Shown: positions 38,032 through 47,419, counted from the first letter of the stretch. The stretch: DNA of 64,000 nucleotides from Algorimicrobium echini (GCF_900115185.1 NZ_FOVN01000001.1:744001-808000); one strand, 5' to 3'. The notes: generated from the sequence alone by a model not told the origin. Numbers and translations: made by a program.

Positions 38032-38967
38032 ATGAAAAAAATATATTTTACACTAGCATTTGCACTTATGATTCTTGTGAGTGCGCAGGCGCAGCAAGAT
38101 CCACAGTACACCCAATACATGTACAATATGAATGTAATTAATCCAGCCTACGCAGGTTCTAAAGAGAATTTAGCTATTGGATTATTATATCGCTCACAAT
38201 GGGTAAGTATTGATGATGCACCAAAAACAGCAACTTTAGCCGTACATAGTCCAGTTGGAAAAAATGTAGGTTTAGGTTTGTCTGTTATTTCAGATAAAAT
38301 AGGTCCAGTTGAAGAAAACAATGTATTTGCTGACTTTTCTTATACTTTAAAGTTAGGAGGAGAACACAAATTAGCCTTCGGTATCAAGGGAGGAGCAACG
38401 TTTCAAAAAATTGGCTTATTTAGTGATATAGGTAACGGGTTTGTAACAGATGCAAATGATGAAGCTTTTAGTGAAAACACGAGCAACACCCATTTAAACT
38501 TAGGAGCAGGTTTCTTTTACTATACGGATAAATATTACGTATCTTTTTCGGTACCAAATATGCTAAAGAATACCTATTTAGATGTAACAGATAATGGTCA
38601 GGAATTTAAGTATGGAACAGACGTGATGCATTATTTCTTATCTGCAGGTTATGTGTTTTCTTTATCTGAAAACACCAAACTGAAACCCTCATTTTTATTG
38701 AAGTCGGCGTTTGATGCACCAACATCTTTAGATGTTTCGGCAAATGTGTTATTCTTTGATAAATTTGAATTAGGAGCTACTTATCGATTGGATGACTCGG
38801 TTGGAGCTATGGCAAATTTTGCTATTACACCTAATATTCGTGTAGGGTATGCTTACGATTATGTGACGTCAGAACTAAATGTAACAACATCAGGTTCTCA
38901 TGAAATTATGTTGTTATTCGATTTAAATTTCCCGAAAAAAGTATCTATTTCACCAAGATTTTTCTAA
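38032..38967 (+). CDS. sprF: PorP/SprF-family type IX secretion outer-membrane protein
   Basis: The outer-membrane protein is about 311 residues, with signal peptide MKKIYFTLAFALMILVSAQA. The hallmark QDPQYTQYMYN and NPAYAGS motifs directly follow cleavage. The rest is a beta barrel typical of the family (terminal strand ends SPRFF). SprF-type proteins are needed for surface localisation of type B T9SS clients such as SprB. It sits 30 bases after a type B client and just before a PorE-like gene, which fits a dedicated secretion helper. ATG 38032 is chosen over 38008 because the signal peptide starts there. Confidence 0.94.
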   Translation: MKKIYFTLAFALMILVSAQAQQDPQYTQYMYNMNVINPAYAGSKENLAIGLLYRSQWVSIDDAPKTATLAVHSPVGKNVGLGLSVISDKIGPVEENNVFADFSYTLKLGGEHKLAFGIKGGATFQKIGLFSDIGNGFVTDANDEAFSENTSNTHLNLGAGFFYYTDKYYVSFSVPNMLKNTYLDVTDNGQEFKYGTDVMHYFLSAGYVFSLSENTKLKPSFLLKSAFDAPTSLDVSANVLFFDKFELGATYRLDDSVGAMANFAITPNIRVGYAYDYVTSELNVTTSGSHEIMLLFDLNFPKKVSISPRFF

Positions 38968-38984
38968 TATAAAAAATAGTAAAA

Positions 38985-40853
38985 ATGAAAAAAATATACA
39001 GTCTTTTAAGTTTGATTTTTATTGTTATGTCAAGCTTTGGACAAACCCAAAAGTCTGAAAAAGCAGACAAGCTTTTTGATACATATCAATATGTCGATGC
39101 TATTGATGCGTACTTAAAATTAGTTGAAAATCAGGATGCGGATGCTCATGTTTACAAGCAATTAGCAGATAGTTATTATAATGTTTTTAATATTGAAGAG
39201 GCTTCCAAATGGTACGCTCGTGCGGTTGAAAGCAAGCAAGATGCTGAAACATATTATCGGTATGCACAAGTATTAAGATCGCAAGGAAACTACGAAGCAG
39301 CTAATAAACAAATGGATGTTTTTTCTCAAATGTCACCTAGAGATCAACGAGCAGTAGCCCATTTGCAGAATCCAAATTACATTCCTCAGTTAGCTGATAA
39401 ATCTAAACTGTTCGATGTTTCAGAAACAGCAATCAATGATGCTGAACAAAGTGATTTTGGTGCGGTATTATCAAATGATAATATTCTCTACTTTGTAAGT
39501 TCTAGAAACACGAGTAAAAAAGAAGATCAGTGGACTAATAATCCTTATTTAGACATTTATCAATCTGTAAGACGGTCAGACGGGACACTCTCTGAACCAG
39601 AATCCGTAAATGCACTAAACACTCCTTATCATGATGGACCAATTACTTTGAGTGCAGATGGGAATACTATGATTTTTTCGCGTGATGGTCACAGTGAAAA
39701 ATCGTACAAAAAAATTAAAGACAAGAAAATAAAATTAGCCCAACAAGGTTTATACAAAGCCACTTTAGCTGATGGTAAATGGGGAAATATAGAGGCTTTA
39801 CCTTTTAACAGCAATGAGTATTCCGTAAGTCACCCAAGTTTAAGTAGCGACGGTAAAACGTTATATTTTGCTTCAAATATGCCAGGAGGGTTAGGAGACA
39901 CAGATATTTGGAAAGTTAGTATTAATGGAAACTCATATGGAGAACCTGAAAATTTAGGAGCCCGAGTAAATACAGCTGGAAAAGAAGGATTTCCGTTTAT
40001 AAGTGATAATACTATTTTGTATTTTGCATCTAGTGGTAGACAAGGATATGGTGGATTTGATATTTTTAAAGTAGATTTAAAAAATTCTGAAAAAGCCATC
40101 AACTTGGGAAACGGTATAAATACTAAAAGAGACGATTTTGCTTTTAGTATTAATAATAATTTAGAAGTCGGATTTTTCTCATCAAATAGATCAGGAGTTG
40201 ATAACATATTTATGGCAATTCCAATTTGCCAATTTGAAGCTATAGCTTTAGTAACAGATGCTGAAACTAGTCAGCAAATTTCAGATGCGAGAGTGTCCAT
40301 TTCAGATGCACAAAACAATGTTTTGGCAACTCAAAACACAGACACGAATGGTGAAACTAGTTTTCATGTAAACTGCAATTCAGGTTATATTGTAAACGTA
40401 TCTAAAGACGGTTATGAAACAGCATCCATTTCCGTTAAAGACCCTGTTAATAATGAGGCAACAGTTAGTGTATCTTTAACGCCAATTAATGAGATGATTA
40501 CGGATACCGAAGTGAAATTAAGAAATATTTATTTTGAATTTAATAAAAGTAACATTACCCAACAAGGTGCTTTGGAGCTGGATAAATTGGTCAAAATAAT
40601 GAATGACTATCCTGAAATGAAAATTTTAATAAAATCGCATACCGATTCAAAGGGTAGTTCGGATTATAATTTAAAATTATCAGATAGACGAGCTCAAGCA
40701 ACCATGCAATATGTTATTTCAAAAGGAATAAGTAAAGAACGATTATCAGCTAAAGGTTTAGGTAGTGCAGAACCAAAAATTGATTGCAATCCAAACTGTA
40801 CAGATGATGAAAATGCGCAAAATAGACGTTCAGAATTTCTTATAATTAAATAG
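38985..40853 (+). CDS. OmpA-family PorE-like protein (TPR, PD40, carboxypeptidase-regulatory and OmpA domains)
   Basis: The 622-residue protein has a signal peptide ending SFGQ, TPR-like helices (about residues 20-130), then PD40/WD40-like propeller repeats (about 150-410, with several SSDGKTLYFASN-type turns). A CarboxypepD-regulatory-like beta sandwich (about 415-500) precedes a C-terminal OmpA domain (about 510-622). That domain has the peptidoglycan-contact motif SHTDSKGSSDYN and the residues RRSEF. This order matches PorE of the T9SS core, which ties the outer-membrane complex to peptidoglycan. It lies 17 bases after the PorP/SprF-like gene and before another type B client, so it likely serves that set. 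Confidence 0.88.
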   Translation: MKKIYSLLSLIFIVMSSFGQTQKSEKADKLFDTYQYVDAIDAYLKLVENQDADAHVYKQLADSYYNVFNIEEASKWYARAVESKQDAETYYRYAQVLRSQGNYEAANKQMDVFSQMSPRDQRAVAHLQNPNYIPQLADKSKLFDVSETAINDAEQSDFGAVLSNDNILYFVSSRNTSKKEDQWTNNPYLDIYQSVRRSDGTLSEPESVNALNTPYHDGPITLSADGNTMIFSRDGHSEKSYKKIKDKKIKLAQQGLYKATLADGKWGNIEALPFNSNEYSVSHPSLSSDGKTLYFASNMPGGLGDTDIWKVSINGNSYGEPENLGARVNTAGKEGFPFISDNTILYFASSGRQGYGGFDIFKVDLKNSEKAINLGNGINTKRDDFAFSINNNLEVGFFSSNRSGVDNIFMAIPICQFEAIALVTDAETSQQISDARVSISDAQNNVLATQNTDTNGETSFHVNCNSGYIVNVSKDGYETASISVKDPVNNEATVSVSLTPINEMITDTEVKLRNIYFEFNKSNITQQGALELDKLVKIMNDYPEMKILIKSHTDSKGSSDYNLKLSDRRAQATMQYVISKGISKERLSAKGLGSAEPKIDCNPNCTDDENAQNRRSEFLIIK

Positions 40854-40860
40854 AATAAGG

Positions 40861-40885
40861 CTTCAATTAGTATATCTAATCGAAG
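40861..40885 (+). repeat. Short hairpin in the gap before the repeat-rich T9SS protein
   Basis: CTTC-A-ATTAG and CTAAT-C-GAAG pair around a TATAT loop with one internal mismatch. No T run follows, so termination is doubtful. Confidence 0.3.
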
Positions 40886-40908
40886 TAAAATGGAAATATA
40901 TAAAATGG

Positions 40909-40947
40909 TTTATTGTTAGTATCTATCTTTTACAGATTAACAATAAA
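40909..40947. repeat. 10-bp inverted repeat overlapping the start region of the T9SS protein
   Basis: TTTATTGTTA at 40909-40918 and TAACAATAAA at 40938-40947 are exact reverse complements with a 19-base loop. The right arm ends at the first possible ATG (40947) and just before ATG 40959. It could be an operator or a structure hiding the start. Confidence 0.5.
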
Positions 40948-40958
40948 TGTATATTAAG

Positions 40959-43900
40959 ATGAAAAGTATAGCCATGAATAAGTTACTGATTTTAGGGTTT
41001 TTTATAATTTTGTTTTCTCAAACACATGCACAAGAGCCAAACGATTGTGTGAATGCCATTACGGTTTGCGGTAATGATACGTTTGCTTCAAATGTGCAAG
41101 GCCCTGGAAATGTTCAAGAACTATCTGGTTGTAATAATGGTAATCCAGTAACAGAACAAAATATTTTTTGGATTAAAATTGATATTGTCCAAGGTGGAAC
41201 GCTTGGTTTTGATTTAATTCCTAACGATCCCGCACTTACGGTAGATTATGATTTTTGGGTATATGGTCCAAACCGCTTATGTTCTAATCTAGGAAGCCCA
41301 ATTAGATGTTCTACAACCAATCCTGATGCTGCTGGTTTAGCAAATAATCATACAGGAATGAATGATAGTACTATTGTTACACAAACAGGTCCAGGTGCAA
41401 ATGGAACTGGATATGTATATTGGTTAAATGTGGTTCCTGGAGAATCTTATTATATTGCTATCGATAGGTTTGTTGGAGATGATGGCTTTCAAATACAATG
41501 GACGGGTTCTGCTATGACTGGTACTGGTGCTTTTCCAGAGCCACCAACAGCTAACGCAATTGATGATGTTTTAACCTGTAGTAGTAATCCGAATATTGGG
41601 TTATTTGATCTCAACAGTTTAAAAAACAGTATTAATGCTGATCCAGGTACAACAATCGATTTTTATCCAAGTTTAGCCGATGCAATCGATGGAACAAATG
41701 TTTTACCAATTTTTTATTCGAATACATCCAATCCACAACAAATTTATGCTAAAGTCACATCGGGTTCTACAGAATGTTACTCTTTAGTAGATTTTAATTT
41801 AGTGGTATCAGCAGTTCCTACCGCAACGGTAGTAGCTTCAGATACCGGCGTCTGTGAGGGCGATGCAGTAACATTTACAATTACAGGCACACCAAATGCA
41901 ACGGTTCATTACAATGTAAATAGTGGCATAACGCAAAGTGTGCTTTTAGATACTGCTGGTTCAGCAACTTTTACCGAAAACCCAACTGTAAATATTACAG
42001 TAGAGTTAGAAGACGCTCAAGTTATAAATGCTAGTAATGCTGTTATTTGTTCGCAAGCATTAAATGAAACCGTGTCAATAACGGTTAATCCATTAATAAC
42101 ACCAACTTTCACACAAGTAGCGTCTATTTGTGAAGGAGACGCACTAGCACCATTACCAACCACGTCTACAAATGGTGTAACAGGAACATGGAGTCCAAGT
42201 ATTGATAATACTACCACTACCACCTATACATTTACACCAGATGTAGGACAATGTGCTGTACAACAAACAATGGAAATAATAGTAAATCCATCTGTCACAC
42301 CTGTATTTACTCAAGTTGCTCCCATTTGTGAAGGAGACGCACTAGCACCATTACCAACGACGTCTAATAATGGGATAATTGGAACATGGAGTCCAGCTTT
42401 AGATAATACAGCAACTACTATTTACACATTTACACCAAATGCTGGTCAGTGTTCTGCTAATCAAACTATGGAAATAGTTGTCAACCCGAATACTTCTCCA
42501 ACCTTTATTCAAGTTTCGCCTATTTGTGAAGGCGATGCGTTGGCACCATTACCAACCACATCTATAAATGGTGTAACAGGATCATGGAGTCCAAGTGTTG
42601 ATAATACCACCACTACAACCTATACATTTACACCTGATGCTGGACAATGTGGTTTGACTCAAACAATGGAAATTATTGTTAACCCCTCATCAATACCAAC
42701 TTTTACACAAGTAGCGCCAATTTGTGAAGGCGATGCTTTAATACCGTTACCAACTACATCTAATAACGGAATTACAGGAACATGGAGTCCAACTCTTGAT
42801 AATACAACTACAACCACCTATACCTTTACGCCTGATGCAGGTCAATGTGCTTTTTCACAAACTATGGAGATTATTGTAAACCCTATCATTAATCCTATCT
42901 TCACACAAGTAGCACCAATTTGCGAAGGTGATGCGTTGGCACCATTACCAACTACATCAACAAATGGTGTAATAGGATCATGGAGTCCAGCAATAGATAA
43001 CACGACAACAACAACTTATACCTTCACGCCCAACGTAGGGCAATGCGCAACAACTGAAACCATGCAGATTATTGTAAATCCAACAGTAACACCTGTATTT
43101 ACACAAGTAGCACCAATTTGTGAAGGCGATGCATTGGCGCCATTACCAACAACATCAACAAATGGTATAACTGGAACATGGAGTCCAGTTTTAGATAATA
43201 CCACGACTACAACCTACACATTTACGCCAACTAATGGACAATGTGGTTTAGTGCAAACTATGGAAATTATCGTTAACCCATTACCAGTCATTGCTGAAGA
43301 TAGCGTATTAGCATGTAGTGTTTCAGGAACTGGTTTTTTTGCTTTCGATTTGGATGCAGAAATTCCAAATATTTTAGGAAATTCACAAAGCGTTGCGGAT
43401 TTTACGGTAACTTTTTATTTTGATGCCACTGGAACCAATATGATTCCAGCCGGTCCTTATACAAATGGTACGCCCTATAGCGAAACTATATATGTAACAA
43501 TTTCCAATAACAATTCATCCTGTTCTATTACGGTTCCGTATTATTTAATGGTTGAAGATGCCGCTTTAGCAACCATGCCTAATCCTGTTGAAATTTGTGA
43601 TGATGATGGAACGAATGATGGTGTTCATGAGTTTGATTTAACGTCCTTAAATCCACAAGTTTTAAATGGACAAAATGATGCCATCTATGAGGTGAGTTAT
43701 TATACCGATAGTTTGGACGCTGAAAATGGAAATAATCCAATTCAAAATCCAGAAACATTCGTTAATACAGATTCACCGTATAATCAAACAATTTACATAC
43801 GTGTTATAAACTCCAATATTCCTGATATTTGTTTTGCAACAACTTCAGTAGCTTATACGGTAAGTCCTATTTTAAAACCTATTATTTCATCAGCTGATGG

Positions 43901-44651
43901 TACAAATACTATTTGTGTTGACTTTGATACCGATATCCTACAAAATCAAATTACGTTAGTTAGCGATATTCAAGGTGCTAATTATGACTATACATGGTAT
44001 TTGAACGGTACCATTATTCCAGGAGCCACACAAGAAACCTATGTTGTAAATACCGTAAATCCAGGGTTATATACTGTTTCAGTTGTTGATACACAATCAG
44101 TTGCCAACTGTAACTCTGAAATCAGTGAGCCTTTTGAAGTTATTCAATCTGGTCAAGCTGTGTTTGTTAGTGTTTCTCAATCTGGAGCCTTCGAACCTAA
44201 TCCAAGTATTACAGTAACTGTTGAAGGGTATGGTGATTATTGGTTTCAATTAGATAATGGTCCAATATTAGATAATGGAGGTGTCTTTACTAATGTATCA
44301 GGTGGATTGCATACCGTTTATGTATATGATAGAAAGACTGAAAACCCATCCTGTGGTTTTATTACTATTGATGATATTCGAATTATTGATTATCCAAAAG
44401 TAGTAACACCTAATCAAGACGGTTTTAATGACACTTGGAACATAAAAGCATTTAGTAATCAACCATCAGCTCAAATAGATATTTTCGATCGCTATGGTAA
44501 AATATTAGCTAGCATCAAGCCTTCAAGAGGCGGCTGGGATGGTACTTACAAAGGAAATAACTTACCATCTAGTGATTATTGGTTTGTATTAACTTACGAA
44601 GAATTTGGAGTAACCAAACAATTTCGATCGCATTTTTCATTAAAGCGCTAA
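40959..44651 (+). CDS. T9SS type B protein with six 66-residue Ig-like repeats
   Basis: The protein is about 1230 residues with a signal peptide ending THAQ (start could be 40947, 40959 or 40974). An N-terminal domain (about residues 30-190) begins with a DCVNAITVCGNDT motif seen in many Flavobacteriia surface proteins. Six near-identical 66-residue units, coded at 42096-43283, follow; each has ICEGDALAPLP and ends MEIIVNP or close to it. Each probably folds as a small Ig-like strand sandwich stabilised by a Cys pair. Two more Ig-like parts precede the C-terminal type B sorting domain (VTPNQDGFNDTWNI to FSLKR). It shares the neighbourhood of the SprF- and PorE-like genes and is probably displayed on the surface as an adhesin. 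Confidence 0.9.
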   Translation: MKSIAMNKLLILGFFIILFSQTHAQEPNDCVNAITVCGNDTFASNVQGPGNVQELSGCNNGNPVTEQNIFWIKIDIVQGGTLGFDLIPNDPALTVDYDFWVYGPNRLCSNLGSPIRCSTTNPDAAGLANNHTGMNDSTIVTQTGPGANGTGYVYWLNVVPGESYYIAIDRFVGDDGFQIQWTGSAMTGTGAFPEPPTANAIDDVLTCSSNPNIGLFDLNSLKNSINADPGTTIDFYPSLADAIDGTNVLPIFYSNTSNPQQIYAKVTSGSTECYSLVDFNLVVSAVPTATVVASDTGVCEGDAVTFTITGTPNATVHYNVNSGITQSVLLDTAGSATFTENPTVNITVELEDAQVINASNAVICSQALNETVSITVNPLITPTFTQVASICEGDALAPLPTTSTNGVTGTWSPSIDNTTTTTYTFTPDVGQCAVQQTMEIIVNPSVTPVFTQVAPICEGDALAPLPTTSNNGIIGTWSPALDNTATTIYTFTPNAGQCSANQTMEIVVNPNTSPTFIQVSPICEGDALAPLPTTSINGVTGSWSPSVDNTTTTTYTFTPDAGQCGLTQTMEIIVNPSSIPTFTQVAPICEGDALIPLPTTSNNGITGTWSPTLDNTTTTTYTFTPDAGQCAFSQTMEIIVNPIINPIFTQVAPICEGDALAPLPTTSTNGVIGSWSPAIDNTTTTTYTFTPNVGQCATTETMQIIVNPTVTPVFTQVAPICEGDALAPLPTTSTNGITGTWSPVLDNTTTTTYTFTPTNGQCGLVQTMEIIVNPLPVIAEDSVLACSVSGTGFFAFDLDAEIPNILGNSQSVADFTVTFYFDATGTNMIPAGPYTNGTPYSETIYVTISNNNSSCSITVPYYLMVEDAALATMPNPVEICDDDGTNDGVHEFDLTSLNPQVLNGQNDAIYEVSYYTDSLDAENGNNPIQNPETFVNTDSPYNQTIYIRVINSNIPDICFATTSVAYTVSPILKPIISSADGTNTICVDFDTDILQNQITLVSDIQGANYDYTWYLNGTIIPGATQETYVVNTVNPGLYTVSVVDTQSVANCNSEISEPFEVIQSGQAVFVSVSQSGAFEPNPSITVTVEGYGDYWFQLDNGPILDNGGVFTNVSGGLHTVYVYDRKTENPSCGFITIDDIRIIDYPKVVTPNQDGFNDTWNIKAFSNQPSAQIDIFDRYGKILASIKPSRGGWDGTYKGNNLPSSDYWFVLTYEEFGVTKQFRSHFSLKR
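42096..43283 (+). repeat. Six tandem 198-bp in-frame repeats
   Basis: Six copies of a 66-codon unit lie head to tail in the T9SS protein without spacer. Variation between copies is mostly in the linker residues and codon choice, so the array can expand or shrink by recombination without breaking the frame. Confidence 0.9.
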
Positions 44652-44752
44652 ACTTTTCAAATAAAATAGTATATTCAATCGTTTAATTAAATGTTATCCT
44701 GATACAATAACTAACATGATAACAATTATTTAAAGGGAGTTGTCGATAATTT

Positions 44753-44784
44753 ATTGAATTTATTTTTTAAAAAACATATATTTG
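44753..44784 (+). promoter_or_regulatory. Bacteroidota-type promoter (-33 ATTG, -7 TATATTTG)
   Basis: TATATTTG at 44777-44784 matches the -7 consensus exactly, and ATTG at 44753-44756 stands 20 bases upstream as a -33 element. This is the best two-box match in the window. A transcript would start near 44790 with a leader of about 120 bases before the 63-residue gene. The rest of the 261-base gap shows no gene. Confidence 0.5.
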
Positions 44785-44912
44785 ATTTTTGTAAGATAAA
44801 CGGAGATTAATCGGTATTAAATTACCTTTCATCGATTTTTTTTGCCTTTCATAGATGTTTTTTTGATTATTAAATTTTGTAGAGCCAGTTTTTTTTATAC
44901 ATTTACCGCTGA

Positions 44913-45104
44913 ATGAAATTACAAAACACAAAAATAGTTGCCTCAATCTTATTTTTATTAATAAGTTTTGCATGTTTTTCACAAACAGTGCCACCACCAC
45001 CGCAACCACCAGTACCACCGGGTTTACCTATTGATGGCGGTATTATAATGGGGTTAATTTCGGGTATTGTTTATGGTGTTTACAGACTGATTAAGTCTAA
45101 ATAA
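44913..45104 (+). CDS. PID-CTERM small exported protein
   Basis: The 63-residue chain begins with a signal peptide (about residues 1-24, ending CFSQ). A proline stretch (PPPPQPPVPPG) follows, then the LPIDGG motif, a second hydrophobic helix (IIMGLISGIVYGVY) and a basic end (RLIKSK). This is a tripartite C-terminal sorting signal of the PID-CTERM kind: motif, helix, basic cluster. In such systems a membrane protease is expected to cut near the motif. I see no sorting enzyme in this window. Almost the whole mature protein is the sorting signal, so it may be a peptide precursor. It precedes the convergent gene ribE with a 5-base gap. Confidence 0.72.
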   Translation: MKLQNTKIVASILFLLISFACFSQTVPPPPQPPVPPGLPIDGGIIMGLISGIVYGVYRLIKSK

Positions 45105-45109
45105 TTTAA

Positions 45110-45700
45110 TTATTTATTTAAGTCAAAAAGCTTACTAACGTACTTTCCAATTACATCAAATTCTAGATTTACAATTGTTCCAACTTTAAAAGTGTTAAAG
45201 TTTGTATGTTTAAATGTATAGGGAATAATAGCAACACTAAAACTATTTTTTTTAGAGTTTACCACGGTTAAACTTACGCCATTAATGGTTATGGAGCCTT
45301 TTTCAATTGTAATATTATTTAATGTTTCATCGTATTTAAACGTAAAAACCCAACTCCCAGAAGCTTCTTCAACATGCGTACATTCTGCAGTTTGATCTAC
45401 ATGACCTTGAACCATATGGCCATCTAATCGTGCGCCTAGTTTCATGGCACGCTCTAAATTTACCGAATCACCAACTTGTAAATTAGAAATATTCGTTTTT
45501 TTTATGGTTTCATCAATTGCTGTTACGGTGTAGTTCTTGCCATCAATTTTTACAACGGTTAAACAAATACCGTTGTGTGCTACACTCTGGTCTATTTTTA
45601 ATTCTGAAGTTATATTTGAGCTCACAGTTATGTGCAAGTTTTGGTCCTCTTTTTCTAATTGTTGGATGTTGCCAATATCTTCTATGATGCCAGTGAACAT
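45110..45700 (-). CDS. ribE: Riboflavin synthase, alpha subunit
   Basis: The 196-residue enzyme joins two 6,7-dimethyl-8-ribityllumazine molecules to give riboflavin. The N-terminus MFTGIIEDIG is diagnostic. Two lumazine-binding beta-barrel repeats follow (about residues 1-90 and 95-190), the first with NGICLTV and the second with NGVSLTV, and the LDGHMVQGHVD linker segment lies between. The C-terminal trimerisation helix (VGKYVSKLF-like) is present. It is divergent from pdxA with a 60-base shared promoter region, linking two B-vitamin genes. Confidence 0.96.
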   Translation of the reverse strand: MFTGIIEDIGNIQQLEKEDQNLHITVSSNITSELKIDQSVAHNGICLTVVKIDGKNYTVTAIDETIKKTNISNLQVGDSVNLERAMKLGARLDGHMVQGHVDQTAECTHVEEASGSWVFTFKYDETLNNITIEKGSITINGVSLTVVNSKKNSFSVAIIPYTFKHTNFNTFKVGTIVNLEFDVIGKYVSKLFDLNK

Positions 45701-45718
45701 AAGTATGGATTATTTAGT

Positions 45719-45739
45719 TAAATTTGCAAAACAAAATTA
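45719..45739. promoter_or_regulatory. Divergent promoter boxes between ribE and pdxA
   Basis: TAAATTTG (45719-45726, plus strand) fits a -7 box for pdxA. CAAAATTA (45732-45739), which is TAATTTTG on the minus strand, fits one for ribE. The -33 boxes are not clear. Confidence 0.35.
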
Positions 45740-45760
45740 CAAACAAAAGTTAGTTAATTA

Positions 45761-46807
45761 ATGAGGAAAGCAGAAAATGTTATCGTAGGGATCTCTATAG
45801 GAGACTTAAATGGTATTGGAGGAGAAATTGTTTTAAAAACATTGGAGGATGTTAGAATGCTTGAATTTTTTACACCCGTAATTTTTGCATCTGCGAAAAC
45901 CATTTCTTTTTTAAAAAACCACTTTGAATTAGATATAAATTTTAATGGTATTAATAGTTTAGATCAGATTATTACAGGTAAGATTAACGTATTTAATGTT
46001 TGGAATGATCGTGTAGATATTAATTTTGGTCAAGAAGATAACCAAATAGGAGAATTTGCTATAAAATCACTTTTTGCCGCAACCAAAGCCTTAAAAGAAG
46101 ACGCAATAGATGTTTTAGTTACAGCACCAATTAACAAGCACACCATTCAATCAGATCATTTTACGTTCCCTGGTCATACAGATTATCTAGCTCAAGAGTT
46201 AGGTGGTGAAAGTTTAATGTTTATGGTTTCCAATAACTTACGTATCGGTTTGTTAACCGATCATGTTCCCGTAAAAGATATTGCCAGTCATATTACCCCA
46301 AAACTCATAGAAAGCAAAGTAAATACGGTCTATAATAGTTTGCAAAACGATTTTAACATTAGACGACCAAAAATAGCCGTTTTGGGTATCAATCCACATA
46401 CTGGTGATAATGGTGTTATAGGAAAAGAAGACGATGAAGTAATGCGTCCAACACTTAAATCTTTAGTTGAAAAAGGTAAGTTAGTGTATGGACCATATGC
46501 TGCTGATAGTTTTTTTGGTTCTAGTAATTATAAAAATTTTGATGCTATTATTGCATCCTATCATGACCAAGGTTTAATACCTTTTAAAACATTATCATTC
46601 GGTAATGGTGTAAACTATACAGCAGGTTTGTCTAAAATTAGAACGTCACCAGATCACGGTACAGCCTATGAAATTGCTGGAAAAGGAGAAGCCAATGAAA
46701 ATTCGTTTAAAGAAGCAGTTTTTTTAGCACTTAAACTTTACCATAATAGAATGGAAAATGCGGAATTGGCTAAAAACCCATTAGTTACACCACAAAAAAA
46801 GATATAA
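45761..46807 (+). CDS. pdxA: 4-hydroxythreonine-4-phosphate dehydrogenase
   Basis: The 348-residue enzyme oxidises 4-phosphohydroxy-threonine to the aminoketone that feeds pyridoxal phosphate synthesis. Family motifs are clear: GDLNGIGGE near residue 14, FPGHTDYLA at 136-144, and the three metal histidines H168 (TDHVP), H213 (INPHTGDNG) and H268 (SYHDQG). ATP-independent, NAD-linked and cytoplasmic. The length is normal. It is divergently transcribed from ribE and followed by the DUF177-rpmF pair after a clear -7 box. Confidence 0.97.
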   Translation: MRKAENVIVGISIGDLNGIGGEIVLKTLEDVRMLEFFTPVIFASAKTISFLKNHFELDINFNGINSLDQIITGKINVFNVWNDRVDINFGQEDNQIGEFAIKSLFAATKALKEDAIDVLVTAPINKHTIQSDHFTFPGHTDYLAQELGGESLMFMVSNNLRIGLLTDHVPVKDIASHITPKLIESKVNTVYNSLQNDFNIRRPKIAVLGINPHTGDNGVIGKEDDEVMRPTLKSLVEKGKLVYGPYAADSFFGSSNYKNFDAIIASYHDQGLIPFKTLSFGNGVNYTAGLSKIRTSPDHGTAYEIAGKGEANENSFKEAVFLALKLYHNRMENAELAKNPLVTPQKKI

Positions 46808-46849
46808 ACAAAAAAATGTTTATAAGTGTTATAAGCTAAATTTTTTTTA

Positions 46850-46857
46850 TATATTTG
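46850..46857 (+). promoter_or_regulatory. -7 promoter element for the DUF177-rpmF pair
   Basis: TATATTTG matches TAnnTTTG exactly, 23 bases upstream of ATG 46880. The short leader supports that start over the GTG at 46874. Confidence 0.5.
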
Positions 46858-46879
46858 CAGGCTCAAAATAGATGTGATA

Positions 46880-47419
46880 ATGAGGGAATTGAAAACGTTT
46901 ACAATACCATTTGTAGGGTTAAAATTAGGGAAACATCAATTTGAGTATAAAGTAGATAAGACGTTCTTTGATTTTTTTGAATATCAAGATTTTAATGATG
47001 CTGACATTGCTGTAAACTTGGAATTAAACAAGAAAACAACCTTGTTAGAATTACATTTTGAAATTTCAGGAACAGTAAACGTCAATTGTGATTTAACAAA
47101 TGAGCCTTACAATCAAGTAATTGAAAACACTTTTGATTTGGTTGTTAAATTTGGTGAAGACTATAATGATGAAGAAATTGATTTATTAGTTTTGCCACAT
47201 GGAGAATATGAAGTGAATGTACAACAGTATATATATGAAACAATTATATTATCTGTCCCTTCAAAATTAATTCATCCAGGCGTGTTAGATGGCACATTAC
47301 ATTCCGAGATACTTGAAAAATTAGAAGAATTAAGCCCTAAAGAGAAACAAGTAAAAGAAGATAACGAGGAAATTGATCCGCGTTGGAATACATTAAAGAA
47401 ACTATTAACGGATAAATAA
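46880..47419 (+). CDS. YceD/DUF177 family protein
   Basis: The product is about 179 residues, begins [20 protein letters not shown] and carries a central block with [10 protein letters not shown], typical of the YceD (DUF177) family. In bacteria and chloroplasts this family accompanies rpmF and is linked to 23S rRNA maturation or its steady level. The C-terminal acidic tail ([17 protein letters not shown]) carries the DPRW motif usual for the family. It precedes rpmF by eight bases, the classic pairing, so the assignment is strong even though the molecular reaction is not settled. Confidence 0.92.
   Translation: MRELKTFTIPFVGLKLGKHQFEYKVDKTFFDFFEYQDFNDADIAVNLELNKKTTLLELHFEISGTVNVNCDLTNEPYNQVIENTFDLVVKFGEDYNDEEIDLLVLPHGEYEVNVQQYIYETIILSVPSKLIHPGVLDGTLHSEILEKLEELSPKEKQVKEDNEEIDPRWNTLKKLLTDK

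Noticed and set aside
42096-43283. Possible CRISPR array or DNA satellite from regular 198-bp periodicity
   Set aside because: The units are in frame inside one coding sequence with a signal peptide and T9SS end, and no unique spacers separate them.
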